A DNA stretch of 64,000 nucleotides, taken from Neorhizobium galegae. GTDB lineage: Bacteria; Pseudomonadota; Alphaproteobacteria; Rhizobiales; Rhizobiaceae. The position numbers were made by a program, and so were the translations under genes. The notes beneath the pieces are model-generated. The model searched no databases, was not told the origin of the DNA, and saw only the letters and a list, made by a program, of their open reading frames with translations. The stretch lies in assembly GCF_017877055.1 (NCBI RefSeq), contig NZ_JAGIPG010000001.1:1426001-1490000 (forward strand), read 5' to 3'. Within the stretch, counting starts at the first letter, position 1. The number at the start of each line of letters is the position of its first letter. This document shows, one piece after another, positions 1-8,305 of this stretch.

Positions 1-496
1 CAAGGAAACGACGCTCGGGCCGATGGCCAACAAGCGGTTCGCCAAGGTTGTGCGCCAGCAGATCGCTGACGCGGTGGCGAGCGGCGCCAGGGCTCTGGTT
101 GATCCGAAGCTTTTCCCGGCCGATGACGGCGGCGCTTATCTTGCGCCGCAGGTATTGGTTGACGTCGATCACTCCATGGAGATCATGCGCGAAGAGACTT
201 TTGGCCCGGCTGTCGGCATCATGAAGGTGAAGAGTGACGACGAGGCGATCGGCTATATGAACGACAGCCGCTACGGGCTGACGGCGTCGCTCTGGACGCC
301 GGATGTCGATCGCGCCAACCGGATCGGCAGCCAGCTCGAAACCGGTACGGTGTTCATGAACCGCGCCGATTATCTCGATCCGGCGCTGGTCTGGACCGGC
401 GTCAAGGAAACCGGGCGGGGCGGCTCGCTCTCCGTGCTCGGCTTCCACAACCTGACCCGCCCGAAATCCTACCACCTGAAGAAGGTCACGAAATGA
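1..496 (+). CDS. Aldehyde dehydrogenase, C-terminal part (5' end outside window)
   Basis: The reading frame is open from base 2, with no start inside the window, so only about the last 164 residues are present. The segment EETFGPAVGI followed by DDEAIGYMNDSRYGLTASLW is the typical C-terminal part of NAD(P)-dependent aldehyde dehydrogenases; the Glu of EETFGP lies in the cofactor region, and GTVFMNRADY matches the strand where most family members have GTVWVN. The catalytic Cys is not visible, so it must lie upstream of the window. The stop codon overlaps the start of the next gene by 4 bases, so the two are almost certainly co-transcribed. Together they would interconvert alcohol, aldehyde and acid. 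The substrate cannot be told from this part. Confidence 0.9.
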   Translation, partial: KETTLGPMANKRFAKVVRQQIADAVASGARALVDPKLFPADDGGAYLAPQVLVDVDHSMEIMREETFGPAVGIMKVKSDDEAIGYMNDSRYGLTASLWTPDVDRANRIGSQLETGTVFMNRADYLDPALVWTGVKETGRGGSLSVLGFHNLTRPKSYHLKKVTK

Positions 497-1638
497 ATAT
501 CGTCGCGAACTGGAGCTATCCGACCGCCGTCAAGCTGGGCCGCGGACGGATCAAGGAACTGGCGGACGCCTGCAAGACGCTCGGCCTCAAGAAACCGCTT
601 CTGGTCACCGACCGGGGACTGGCCTCGATGGCGATCACCGGCCATGCGCTCGACGTGCTCGAAGAGGCGGGCCTCGGCCGGGCTATCTTTGCCGATGTCG
701 ATCCGAACCCGAACGAGAACAACCTCGAAGCCGGCATCAAGGCTTATAAGGACGGCGGCCATGACGGCGTCGTCGCCTTCGGCGGCGGCTCCGGCCTCGA
801 TCTCGGCAAGCTGATCGCCTTCATGGCCGGCCAGACGCGGCCGGTCTGGGATTTCGAGGATATCGGCGACTGGTGGACCCGTGCCGACGCCTCCAAGATC
901 GCGCCGATCGTCGCGGTGCCGACCACGGCCGGAACCGGTTCGGAAGTCGGCCGGGCAGGGGTACTCACCAATTCGGTCACCCATGTGAAGAAGATTATCT
1001 TCCACCCGAAACTGCTGCCGGGCGTCGTCATCTGCGATCCGGAACTGACGATGGGCATGCCGAAGGCGATCACCGTCGGCACCGGCATGGACGCCTTTGC
1101 CCATTGCCTCGAAGCCTATTCGTCGCCTTTCTATCACCCGATGTCCGGCGGCATCGCGCTCGAAGGCATGCGGCTGGTCAAGGAATTTCTGCCGCGCGCC
1201 TATAAGGACGGCGCCGATCTCGAAGCGCGCACCAACATGATGTCGGCCGCTGCCATGGGTGCGGTCGCCTTCCAGAAGGGGCTCGGCGCCATCCATTCGC
1301 TGTCGCATCCGATCGGGGCGGTCTACAACACCCATCACGGCATGACCAACGCGGTCGTCATGCCGCCGGTTCTGCGCTTCAACCGTCCGGCGATCGAGGA
1401 GAAGATCGCCCGCGCCGCAGCCTATCTCGGCATCGCCGGCGGGTTCGACGGGTTCTACGACTACGTCCTGTCGCTGCGCTCGGAACTCGGCGTGCCGGAC
1501 AATCTCACGGCCATGGGAATCAAGCCGGACCGAATCGATGAGCTGACGGCCATGGCAATGGAGGACCCGAGCTGCGGCGGCAACCCGGTCACCATGACGA
1601 CGGAAAACACCAAGGCGCTTTTCCTCGACTGCTTTTAA
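493..1638 (+). CDS. Iron-containing alcohol dehydrogenase
   Basis: A complete 381-residue protein of the group III (Fe-ADH) family, of normal length. It has the NAD-binding GGGSGLDLGK segment at about 97-106 and the metal-binding region GMDAFAHCLEAY. By comparison with FucO, the expected ligands are D200, H204, H268 (in AIHSLSHPIGA) and H282 (in THHGMTNA), all present. The ATG overlaps the end of the upstream aldehyde dehydrogenase (ATGA), which suggests translational coupling and a two-step oxidation of an alcohol to an acid, or the reverse under low oxygen. A strong terminator follows 34 bases after the stop, so this is the last gene of the operon. The exact substrate is unknown. Confidence 0.93.
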   Translation: MNIVANWSYPTAVKLGRGRIKELADACKTLGLKKPLLVTDRGLASMAITGHALDVLEEAGLGRAIFADVDPNPNENNLEAGIKAYKDGGHDGVVAFGGGSGLDLGKLIAFMAGQTRPVWDFEDIGDWWTRADASKIAPIVAVPTTAGTGSEVGRAGVLTNSVTHVKKIIFHPKLLPGVVICDPELTMGMPKAITVGTGMDAFAHCLEAYSSPFYHPMSGGIALEGMRLVKEFLPRAYKDGADLEARTNMMSAAAMGAVAFQKGLGAIHSLSHPIGAVYNTHHGMTNAVVMPPVLRFNRPAIEEKIARAAAYLGIAGGFDGFYDYVLSLRSELGVPDNLTAMGIKPDRIDELTAMAMEDPSCGGNPVTMTTENTKALFLDCF

Positions 1639-1671
1639 GCCTTTCGAGGCACGGGAAAGTCGGCATTAACG

Positions 1672-1703
1672 AAGCCCGGAGGCCAAAACCTCCGGGCTTT
1701 TCC
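1672..1703 (+). terminator. Intrinsic terminator after the aldehyde/alcohol dehydrogenase operon
   Basis: An 11-bp perfect stem (1672-1682 with 1689-1699, AAGCCCGGAGG / CCTCCGGGCTT) with a 6-base loop is followed by a short T stretch. It sits 34 bases after the stop of the alcohol dehydrogenase gene. Confidence 0.85.
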
Positions 1704-1858
1704 GCATTTTAGAACCGGAAGCTAAATCTCCTGAGTGATATTAATGGTGTCTAAATTTGCAATTCGTTAACCATGTTTGGAAAGGATGGCATTCATGACA
1801 CCATGCTTCCCGGTGTCCTCGTGAGCGATGTGGCTCTAGCCTTGTTCGAGGACCGACA

Positions 1859-2575
1859 ATGCCTGTAATTTCCTTTGCCAATGCCAAGGGTGGAGCCGGA
1901 AAAACGACCGCTGCGCTCCTGCTCGCTACCGAACTTGCCCATCAGGGTTTTCGCGTCACCGTCATCGATGCCGATCCGCAGCGCTGGATCAGCCAGTGGT
2001 TCGAAACCTCCGGCACCGTGCGCAACATCGAGGTGGTATCGGAAGTAACCCTCGCATCGCTCCAGTGTCATCTCCGGGAAATGGCTTCGCGCACCGACTA
2101 TTTCATCATCGACCTCGCCGGCGCCCGTGATGCGCTGGTCACAACGGCGATCGGCCTTTCGGACCACGTGATGATCCCGGTCCAGGGGTCGGCCATGGAC
2201 GCCAAGGGTGCGGCGCAGATCCTCGACCTTCTCGCCTACATGAAGGAGAGGGCAGGCCTGGTGATCCCGCATTCGGTGGTGCTGACGCGGGTGACGTCCA
2301 TGGTCACCACCAAGGCGCTGCTGACCATCAAGGGTCTTCTGGCTGCCCGCGGCGTGCACGTCCTCGATACGCCGATCGGCGAGCGGATCGCCTTCAAGGA
2401 ACTGTTCGAGATCGGCGGAACGCTCCACACGCTGGATCCCGCCAAGGTCAGCAATATCGACAAGGCGAAGGAAAACGCCCGGTCCTACGCCCAGGAAGTC
2501 ATGCGCCTTATGCCCGTCAAGATCACCCGGTCTGTCGCGTCGCGCCTCTTTGGACTGGGCCGCTACGCCGCCTGA
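1859..2575 (+). CDS. ParA/MinD-family ATPase, VirC1-like, no ParB partner
   Basis: A 238-residue protein starting with a deviant Walker A motif, KGGAGKTT (residues 10-17), then VIDADPQRW, the ParA switch region. A hydrophobic strand followed by DLAGA ([12 protein letters not shown]) fills the Walker B position. The size and the [13 protein letters not shown] region resemble the short chromosomal ParA proteins of rhizobia related to VirC1 rather than the long plasmid RepA or chromosomal ParA. The start is supported by GAGGACCGACA in front of the ATG. No parB, repB or parS-like gene lies next to it; the neighbours are a metabolic operon (left) and a zinc-finger gene (right, opposite strand). 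It may position an unknown cargo. The cellular role is not known. Confidence 0.85.
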   Translation: MPVISFANAKGGAGKTTAALLLATELAHQGFRVTVIDADPQRWISQWFETSGTVRNIEVVSEVTLASLQCHLREMASRTDYFIIDLAGARDALVTTAIGLSDHVMIPVQGSAMDAKGAAQILDLLAYMKERAGLVIPHSVVLTRVTSMVTTKALLTIKGLLAARGVHVLDTPIGERIAFKELFEIGGTLHTLDPAKVSNIDKAKENARSYAQEVMRLMPVKITRSVASRLFGLGRYAA

Positions 2576-2604
2576 TCGCCCTCCGGGCCATCCCAGGACT
2601 TCGC

Positions 2605-3207
2605 TTAGGAGGCGGTCGGTTCGAAAGAGCCGGCCGCCTTCGCATACGCGCTGGCCGCTTGGGTGGCTGCGGCCGCAGTTGCGATCAGGTCCGGCTCTTC
2701 CTGATTGGCCGGCACGCTGCGCGCGGCGACGAACCGGTCGCGCATCTGACGCCAGTTCTGCTGGGCGAGGTTGCTGATTTCACTCGGCGGCATCCCCGAT
2801 GTGGTCAGGATCTCGACCGTCAGCAGGTCAAATCGATTCTCCGAATGCATATAGCTCCATCCGATCAGTCTGCTTTGCGGAAGCGACGCGACGAGGACGT
2901 GCAGCATTTGTTCGAGCGCAACACGCTCGGGAGCGCCCAGCAGGACTTCGTCATGGGCAAGTGATATCGCGATCGTCTTTTCATGATCTTTTTCGGCATG
3001 GCGATGGAAGTTAGGTGGGCCGGAATTTTCAAGCATGACCTGATTGCAGACGAAGATGCAACGATTGCAGATCGCCGTGGTAGCCGGGCCGGCAATGATC
3101 ATTTCGACAGCGCGGCGGTTCTCGCCACAAAAGGAGCAGACGGCTCCATCGTCCCCGCGTCCGAACAGGAGCGACAGGGCGCCTTTCAGTCTCGTTGAAA
3201 AGTTCAT
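2605..3207 (-). CDS. ClpX-type C4 zinc-finger protein without AAA+ domain
   Basis: This 200-residue protein starts with a basic/hydrophobic stretch (about 1-17). A zinc finger follows with cysteines at 24, 27, 47 and 50: CSFCGENRR ... IIAGPATTAICNRC. This is the N-terminal zinc-binding domain of the ClpX unfoldase, including the IIAGP core. In ClpX that domain dimerises and binds adaptors or substrates. Here no Walker motif or AAA+ domain follows. The rest (about 60-200) is a region I do not recognise, ending in an Ala-rich helix-like tail. The gene converges with the ParA-like gene with a 29-base gap and lies 118 bases downstream of the L,D-transpeptidase gene on the same strand. A role as adaptor or inhibitor of ClpX(P) is inference only. 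Confidence 0.75.
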   Translation of the reverse strand: MNFSTRLKGALSLLFGRGDDGAVCSFCGENRRAVEMIIAGPATTAICNRCIFVCNQVMLENSGPPNFHRHAEKDHEKTIAISLAHDEVLLGAPERVALEQMLHVLVASLPQSRLIGWSYMHSENRFDLLTVEILTTSGMPPSEISNLAQQNWRQMRDRFVAARSVPANQEEPDLIATAAAATQAASAYAKAAGSFEPTAS

Positions 3208-3325
3208 TCATCCACCGCCGATGCACTTGTCTCCAGCGAAAAACTAGTGCTGCTTTTGCCCGAAGCCAGATCGCCAGGCAAACAAAGTGCCGACGGCTCA
3301 GGTGTCGTTCCGGGGGTGACGGACC

Positions 3326-4720
3326 TTACTCGGTGAATTCAACCGTCGTGCCGGGCTTGACCATCTTGGCGAGTTCTTTGGCATCCCAGTTGGTCAGGCG
3401 TACGCAGCCGTGGCTGTTGGTCTTGCCGATCTTGGAGGGTTCCGGCGTGCCGTGGATGCCGTATGTGGGCTTCGAGAGCGCAATCCACACTGTACCGACC
3501 GGGCCGTTGGGACCTGGCGGTATCTGCAGGATCTGGTCGTTGTTGCCCTGCTTGAAATTGATCTTCGGATTGTAGGTGTAACCGGGATCGAGCGCGATGC
3601 GTTCGACGGTGTGGGTTCCGGTCGGCGAAGGCGTGTCGGTCGAGCCGATGGTTGCCGGATAGGCGGCGATCAGGCGTCCGTCCACGCCATAAGCGAAGAC
3701 CTGCTTCTTGCTCTTGTCGGCGATGATGCGGGTGACCTGACCGGCCTTGGGCTGTCCCGGATTGATGACCTTGATGGTCGAGCCGGGGATGGTGAAATCG
3801 ACGCCGGGATTGAGCGCCTTGAGATAACCTTCGTCCATGTGGAACTGCTCGGCGAGCTTTTCGGTCACGGACGTATAGGACATCGCCGGAAGCTGCGATT
3901 TATGCGCATAGTCTTCCGGGATCGAGGCGACATAGGGACCGGCTGCATCGGCCGGCGTGATCGTGTAATCGACGATCGGCAGGCCGCCCGAATAGGTCAG
4001 CCGCTGCAGGATGTCCTCGGAATTGTTCGGGTCGAGCGTCTCGCCGGTCATTTCCTGCCAGGCGGCGATCGCCTTGTTGACGTTGTCGCCGAGATGGCCG
4101 TCGATGACGCCGGGCGAGATGCCTTCCCGGTCCAGGAAGACCTGAAGTGCTGCGATCTGGGCCTGTGGTTTCTTGGTGACGGTGATGATCGGCTTCTGCG
4201 GCAGAAGCGTTTCCGCCGGCCGCTGGTCCGATTCGATCGAGGCTTCCTGCGGGTAGCCGGTGTCAGCCTCGGGGAGGGCCTGATCATCGAGCGGCATGCG
4301 GCTGACCGAGCCTGGCCCCGGGATCCCGCCGGTGATGGCGCCCGGTTCGCCGGGGCGGTATTCGCGGTAATCGCGATAACCGCCTGCACCCTGCTGGTAA
4401 CCGCCCGAATCGCGCAGAGAGCGGTAACCGCCCGGCACCGGCGGATATTCCTGCCTCCGGTTGGGGCGATAGGTTTCCTGGCGGATCTCGGTTGCGACGA
4501 CATTGCCGAAGTGGTCGATCAGGACACGGCGGCCCATGCCGTCGCGGCTGATGATGACGTCACGGCGATCCGGCTCATAGTCCAGGATCGAACCGTCAGG
4601 AGCGACGAGCATCGTTTCCGAGGGATAGCGGCCATAGCGGCTCTGCGCCTCGGCGGAGGGAATTCCCTGCGCCGCGGTCAGGATCACCAGACTTGCGCAT
4701 GCAAAAAATAGCCGCTTCAC
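3326..4720 (-). CDS. L,D-transpeptidase with peptidoglycan-binding and LysM-like domains
   Basis: A 464-residue exported protein. A signal peptide (MKRLFFACASLVILTAAQGIPSAEA) is followed by a Tyr/Arg/Gly-rich region (about 27-130). A PG_binding_1-like domain follows (about 188-230, ALQVFLDREGISPGVIDGHLG), then a LysM-like segment (about 285-325, EQFHMDEGYLKALNPG) and the YkuD catalytic domain (about 330-462). The active-site motif SHGCVRL gives Cys439, with His423 in YGIHGTPEPS 16 residues earlier, as expected. Such enzymes make 3-3 cross-links in peptidoglycan or attach outer-membrane proteins to it; rhizobia have many paralogs, so the exact reaction is open. It is transcribed towards the zinc-finger gene and divergently from the epimerase-like gene. 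The length with two binding domains is longer than minimal enzymes of the family. Confidence 0.92.
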   Translation of the reverse strand: MKRLFFACASLVILTAAQGIPSAEAQSRYGRYPSETMLVAPDGSILDYEPDRRDVIISRDGMGRRVLIDHFGNVVATEIRQETYRPNRRQEYPPVPGGYRSLRDSGGYQQGAGGYRDYREYRPGEPGAITGGIPGPGSVSRMPLDDQALPEADTGYPQEASIESDQRPAETLLPQKPIITVTKKPQAQIAALQVFLDREGISPGVIDGHLGDNVNKAIAAWQEMTGETLDPNNSEDILQRLTYSGGLPIVDYTITPADAAGPYVASIPEDYAHKSQLPAMSYTSVTEKLAEQFHMDEGYLKALNPGVDFTIPGSTIKVINPGQPKAGQVTRIIADKSKKQVFAYGVDGRLIAAYPATIGSTDTPSPTGTHTVERIALDPGYTYNPKINFKQGNNDQILQIPPGPNGPVGTVWIALSKPTYGIHGTPEPSKIGKTNSHGCVRLTNWDAKELAKMVKPGTTVEFTE

Positions 4721-4913
4721 GATGTCACCGACTTCCTTGTTTCCTACTTAAACGTAATCGGGAAATCGCACATTGGTTCCCGCCCGTTCGCCTGTCGCCA
4801 CAGACAAGTTAAATTTGACCGTAGTGTGGAAAAAGTGAATTCGTCATGAACACACCGTTAAATTCACCTCACGATCGGTTAGAAGTTTTGACGAAACCGT
4901 GAAGGGAATGATT

Positions 4914-5753
4914 ATGAAGGCTTTTTCCGCCGCCAAGGGCCCCAGGATTTTCCTCGACGAGAGTTCCGTTCTCGACATCGGAGGCTGCTTTATCGGCGAT
5001 ATCGATCTTGCTCCGGGCCGGGCCATTCCGGACGACGGAGATCCGCGAATCGATCACTCGCTGGAAGGCTTTCTCTTCACCTGCGGGCCTGACCATATTC
5101 GCCACCCGGAGGCCATCGAAGGTTCGGCCGATGGCAGGAGATATCCGCTGCATGGATCCTTCTCCTCGCATCCCGCCGAGATCGTGTTCTGGGATGCGCA
5201 AGGGCAGGATGCGGAGTGCCGTGCCCGCGTGCCGGTGACGCTTGCGACCGGTGAAACCGCTCTCCTCGAACGCCACTGGCGGATCGATGGCGCAACCGGT
5301 GAGGTGAGCCTGTCGGACAAGGTCACCAATACCGGCACCAAGCCGTTCGCGCGGGTGCATATGTACCACATGAATATCGGCGCCTGGCTGTTCGACGATC
5401 ACGTCCGGCTTAACGGCAGGATGCTCGAAGGCGGCGGTTTCCCCTGGACCTTCGGCGGCGAGACCGGCGGCATATTCTGCGTCCCGGCCGTCGTCGAGGG
5501 CGAGCCGTGGGCCGAAATTGCGCTCGGACCGGTAGCGGCGATCGGCGGACTGACGCTGAAGGTGAAGTTCAGGACCGATACGCTTCCGCATCTGCAGGTC
5601 TGGCGGAACCAGAAGGCGCCGGCCCATGTGCTCGGGATCGAGCCGGTTTCGCATCGCCTCGCAAGCCGTCAGGAACTTACGGCGAACGGAGAACTCGGCT
5701 GGATCAAGCCCGGCGAAAGCGCCGAATACGGACTGCGCTTCTGCTTCGTCTGA
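4914..5753 (+). CDS. Aldose 1-epimerase-like (galactose mutarotase fold, DUF4432-like) protein
   Basis: A protein of about 279 residues without a signal peptide. The pattern DHSLEGFLFTCGPDHIRHP, RRYPLHGSFSSHPAEIV, LLERHWRIDG, and FARVHMYHMNIGAWLF fits the beta-sandwich of mutarotase-like proteins, with His pairs in the expected strands; DUF4432 is my best guess for the subfamily. I start it at the ATG at 4914, because AAGGGA lies 6 bases in front; a GTG at 4899 in the same frame has no visible ribosome binding site. A substrate (sugar) cannot be named. The next gene starts about 80 bases downstream on the same strand, so co-transcription is possible. Confidence 0.7.
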   Translation: MKAFSAAKGPRIFLDESSVLDIGGCFIGDIDLAPGRAIPDDGDPRIDHSLEGFLFTCGPDHIRHPEAIEGSADGRRYPLHGSFSSHPAEIVFWDAQGQDAECRARVPVTLATGETALLERHWRIDGATGEVSLSDKVTNTGTKPFARVHMYHMNIGAWLFDDHVRLNGRMLEGGGFPWTFGGETGGIFCVPAVVEGEPWAEIALGPVAAIGGLTLKVKFRTDTLPHLQVWRNQKAPAHVLGIEPVSHRLASRQELTANGELGWIKPGESAEYGLRFCFV

Positions 5754-5831
5754 GAGTTGCGGTTCGGTGATTGACGCCTAAAGGGCACCGTCGTAATGCT
5801 TGCGCCTCAAATAGAACGGAGGGCTAAGTCC

Positions 5832-6170
5832 ATGGATATCCGCCAGATCAACGACGAGTATTCCGTCACAGGCCAGATCACCGTCGAGGATCTCGACCAG
5901 GTCAAGGCCATGGGGTTCAAGTCGGTCGTCTGCCATCGTCCGGACGACGAAGAGCCGGGTCAGCCGCATTTCGCCGAGATCGAAGCCCGCGCCAAGGAAC
6001 TCGGCCTCGACATCCGCCATATCCCGGTCGGCCGCATGGGCGTCGATGAACAGGGCGTCAACGCGATGGTCGATGCGCTTGACGAATTTCCGCGCCCGAT
6101 GCTCGGCTTCTGCCGTTCCGGCGCACGTTCGACGGCAATCTACGAAAAGAGCCAGCATCTTCGCGGCTAA
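5832..6170 (+). CDS. TIGR01244 / DUF442 family protein (phosphatase- or rhodanese-like)
   Basis: A 112-residue protein with the order MDIRQINDEYSVTGQI, GFKSVVCHRPDDEEPGQP and the loop CRSGARST near the C-terminus. These are typical of the small DUF442 proteins, which also occur fused to a beta-lactamase-like domain (Blh/CstB relatives) in sulfide-detoxification proteins. The Cys-x4-Arg loop is like that of protein tyrosine phosphatases and sulfurtransferases, so a sulfur-transfer role is possible but not shown. The start at 5832 has GGAGGG 9 bases upstream. The next gene (RidA) follows on the same strand 71 bases downstream. Confidence 0.82.
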   Translation: MDIRQINDEYSVTGQITVEDLDQVKAMGFKSVVCHRPDDEEPGQPHFAEIEARAKELGLDIRHIPVGRMGVDEQGVNAMVDALDEFPRPMLGFCRSGARSTAIYEKSQHLRG

Positions 6171-6241
6171 AGATTTCCCCCGGCCTCGTGCTTTTGGCGT
6201 GGGGCCCTTTCCCGTAGCTCAATTTTTTTGAGGAGAATTCC

Positions 6242-6583
6242 ATGAGCATCCAGCGTATCGAGCCGGTCGCCCGCATGAGCGGCGCCGTTGTCCACGGCAA
6301 CACCGTCTATCTCGCCGGCCAGGTTGGCGAAGGTGAATCGGTCACCGACCAGTGCAAGGACGCGCTTTCCGAGGTCGACCGCCTGCTGGCCGCTGCCGGT
6401 TCCGACAAGTCGAAGATCCTGCAGACGATCATCTACCTCTCGGACATCGCCTATTTCGGCGAAATGAATGCCGTATGGGAAGCCTGGATCGATCCGGCCA
6501 ACCCGCCGGCCCGCGCCACCAGCGAAGCCAAGCTCGCTGCGCCGAAGTACAAGGTCGAGTTTATCGTTACCGCTGCGATCTGA
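6242..6583 (+). CDS. RidA (YjgF/YER057c/UK114) family protein
   Basis: A 113-residue single-domain protein. The family signature is near the end: NPPARATSEAKLAAPKYKVEFIVTA. R91 is at the position of Arg105 of E. coli RidA, the residue needed for hydrolysis of reactive enamine/imine intermediates. The first part, AVVHGNTVYLAGQVGE, is the usual family strand. The GAGGAG just upstream is a strong ribosome binding site. The protein is shorter than canonical RidA (about 128) and probably belongs to another Rid subgroup, so its substrate is uncertain. A perfect terminator lies directly after the gene. Confidence 0.9.
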   Translation: MSIQRIEPVARMSGAVVHGNTVYLAGQVGEGESVTDQCKDALSEVDRLLAAAGSDKSKILQTIIYLSDIAYFGEMNAVWEAWIDPANPPARATSEAKLAAPKYKVEFIVTAAI

Positions 6584-6603
6584 TCGCTGCGATATTGAAT
6601 CAG

Positions 6604-6639
6604 AAAGCCGGCCTATCATTGTGATAGGTCGGCTTTTTC
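6604..6639 (+). terminator. Intrinsic terminator after the ridA-like gene, possibly bidirectional
   Basis: A 15-bp stem (6604-6618 with 6622-6636; one G-T pair) with a TTG loop ends in TTTTT. It lies between the convergent RidA and ThDP-enzyme genes. Read on the minus strand the hairpin is followed by only three T, so it works best for the plus strand. Confidence 0.88.
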
Positions 6640-6643
6640 TATT

Positions 6644-8305
6644 TCAGGCCTTTTCGCGGATCTGGGTCAGCGTCCTGGCCGGCGTGATCGCTTCCGGGTC
6701 GAGCCGGACCTCGATGATCGAAGGCTTGCCGCTTGCTCGCGCCCGCTCATAGGCCGGACCAAACTCTTCCGTCTTCTCGACCAGTTCTCCGTGTCCGCCA
6801 AAAGCCTTGGCATAGGCGACGAAGTCCGGGTTGACGAGGTCGGTGGCGCTGACGCGGCCCGGATATTCCCGCTCCTGGTGCATGCGGATCGTGCCGTAGA
6901 TGCCGTTGTTAACGAGCACGGTGATGATCGGCAGGCCGTAACGCACCGCGGTGATGAATTCCTGGCCGTGCATCATGAAGCAGCCGTCGCCGGCAAAGCA
7001 GACGACTTCGCGTTCCGGAAAGAGCTGTTTGGCGGCAACCGCGGCCGGCAGGCCGTAGCCCATCGAGCCTGAGGTCGGGGCGGACTGGGTGTTGTATTTG
7101 CGGAAGCGGTGGAAACGGTGCAGCCAGGTGGCGTAGTTGCCGGCGCCGTTGGTGAAGATCGCGTCGTCGGGCACGTTCTTCTCGATCCATTGCATGATCG
7201 GACCCATCCTGACCGGGCCGGGCCCGGACTCCGGTGGCGTCGACCACTTCAGGTAGGAGTCGTGCAGCGCTGACTTCCGTTCGGCCCAGATCGGCGCGGC
7301 CGGCGGTTCGAGGTCCTTCAGCGCGGCGACGAATTCTGCCGGAGCGGCGCAGATCGGCAGATCCGGCCGGTACATGCGTCCGAGTTCTTCCGGATCAGGG
7401 AAGACATGGACGAGCTTCTGCTTGGGATAGGGAATGTCGATTAGCGTGTAGCTGGAGGAGGGCATTTCCGACATGCGGCTGCCGATCAGCACCAGCAGGT
7501 CCGTCTCCTTCACCGCCTTGGCGAGCACCGGATTGATGCCGATGCCGACATCGCCGGCATAGGATGGATGCAGATGATCGAACAGCATCTGGCGGCGGAA
7601 GGAACAGCCGACAGGCACTTTGAAGCGGCTGGCGAAAGCCTGGAAATCCGCAACCGCCTGCTCGCTCCAGCGGGTGCCGCCGAGGATGAACATCGGACGC
7701 TCAGCGTTCTTGAGCATGGTTTCGAATGCGGCGATCTGGCTTGTGCCGGGATGGCTCTCGACCGGCATATAAGGGCGAGCATCCGGCGCCTCGACTTCCT
7801 CGACCAGCATGTCTTCCGGCAGGGTCAGCACGACGGGGCCGGGGCGGCCCGACGTGGCGACTGCAAAGGCACGGGTGACGAATTCCGGAATGCGGCGGGC
7901 ATCGTCGATTTCGCCCACCCATTTGGCGAATTCGGTGAAGGCGCGGCGGTATTCGACCTCCTGAAAGGCCTCGCGTTCCTTCATGTCGCGGCCGATCTGG
8001 CCGACGAAAAGGATCATCGGGATGGAGTCCTGCCGGGCGATGTGCAGGCCGGCGGAGGCATTGGTGGCGCCGGGGCCGCGGGTCACCATGCAGATACCCG
8101 GTTCGCCGGTCAAACGCCCCCAGCTGTCGGCCATCATCGCGGCACCGCCTTCCTGGCGGCAGACGAGCACCTCGATGCCGCTTTCATAAAGGGCGTCGAG
8201 CACCGCGAGATAGCTTTCGCCCGGAACGCAGGAGATGCGCTTGACGCCGTTTGCCTTCAGCGCCTCGACGATGAGCTGCCCTCCGGTCTTCATGACGGTG
8301 TTCAT
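6644..8305 (-). CDS. Thiamine diphosphate-dependent enzyme (acetolactate synthase-like)
   Basis: A 553-residue protein in the ThDP-enzyme fold. The N-terminal domain has the catalytic Glu at position 52 (CRQEGGAAMMADSWGRLTG, the residue that activates ThDP) and GPGATNASAGLHIA. The C-terminal domain has the ThDP/Mg motif GDGCFMMHGQEF...VLVNNGIYG. The true start is the ATG at 8305 with GGGGAGAGAAAG in front; the open frame continues upstream only because it runs through the CaiB gene in another frame. The ATG overlaps the CaiB stop (ATGA). The enzyme probably decarboxylates or carboligates a 2-oxo acid or an acyl-CoA. The CaiB neighbour recalls oxalyl-CoA decarboxylase with formyl-CoA transferase, but I see nothing that shows this substrate. 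Confidence 0.88.
   Translation of the reverse strand: MNTVMKTGGQLIVEALKANGVKRISCVPGESYLAVLDALYESGIEVLVCRQEGGAAMMADSWGRLTGEPGICMVTRGPGATNASAGLHIARQDSIPMILFVGQIGRDMKEREAFQEVEYRRAFTEFAKWVGEIDDARRIPEFVTRAFAVATSGRPGPVVLTLPEDMLVEEVEAPDARPYMPVESHPGTSQIAAFETMLKNAERPMFILGGTRWSEQAVADFQAFASRFKVPVGCSFRRQMLFDHLHPSYAGDVGIGINPVLAKAVKETDLLVLIGSRMSEMPSSSYTLIDIPYPKQKLVHVFPDPEELGRMYRPDLPICAAPAEFVAALKDLEPPAAPIWAERKSALHDSYLKWSTPPESGPGPVRMGPIMQWIEKNVPDDAIFTNGAGNYATWLHRFHRFRKYNTQSAPTSGSMGYGLPAAVAAKQLFPEREVVCFAGDGCFMMHGQEFITAVRYGLPIITVLVNNGIYGTIRMHQEREYPGRVSATDLVNPDFVAYAKAFGGHGELVEKTEEFGPAYERARASGKPSIIEVRLDPEAITPARTLTQIREKA

Noticed and set aside
1741..1755. TTAA-N7-TAAA, a CtrA-like string before the ParA gene
   Set aside because: It has a mismatch in the second half, and a similar string is found at 13307-13321 before the chemotaxis receptor gene; such A+T-rich words are likely by chance.
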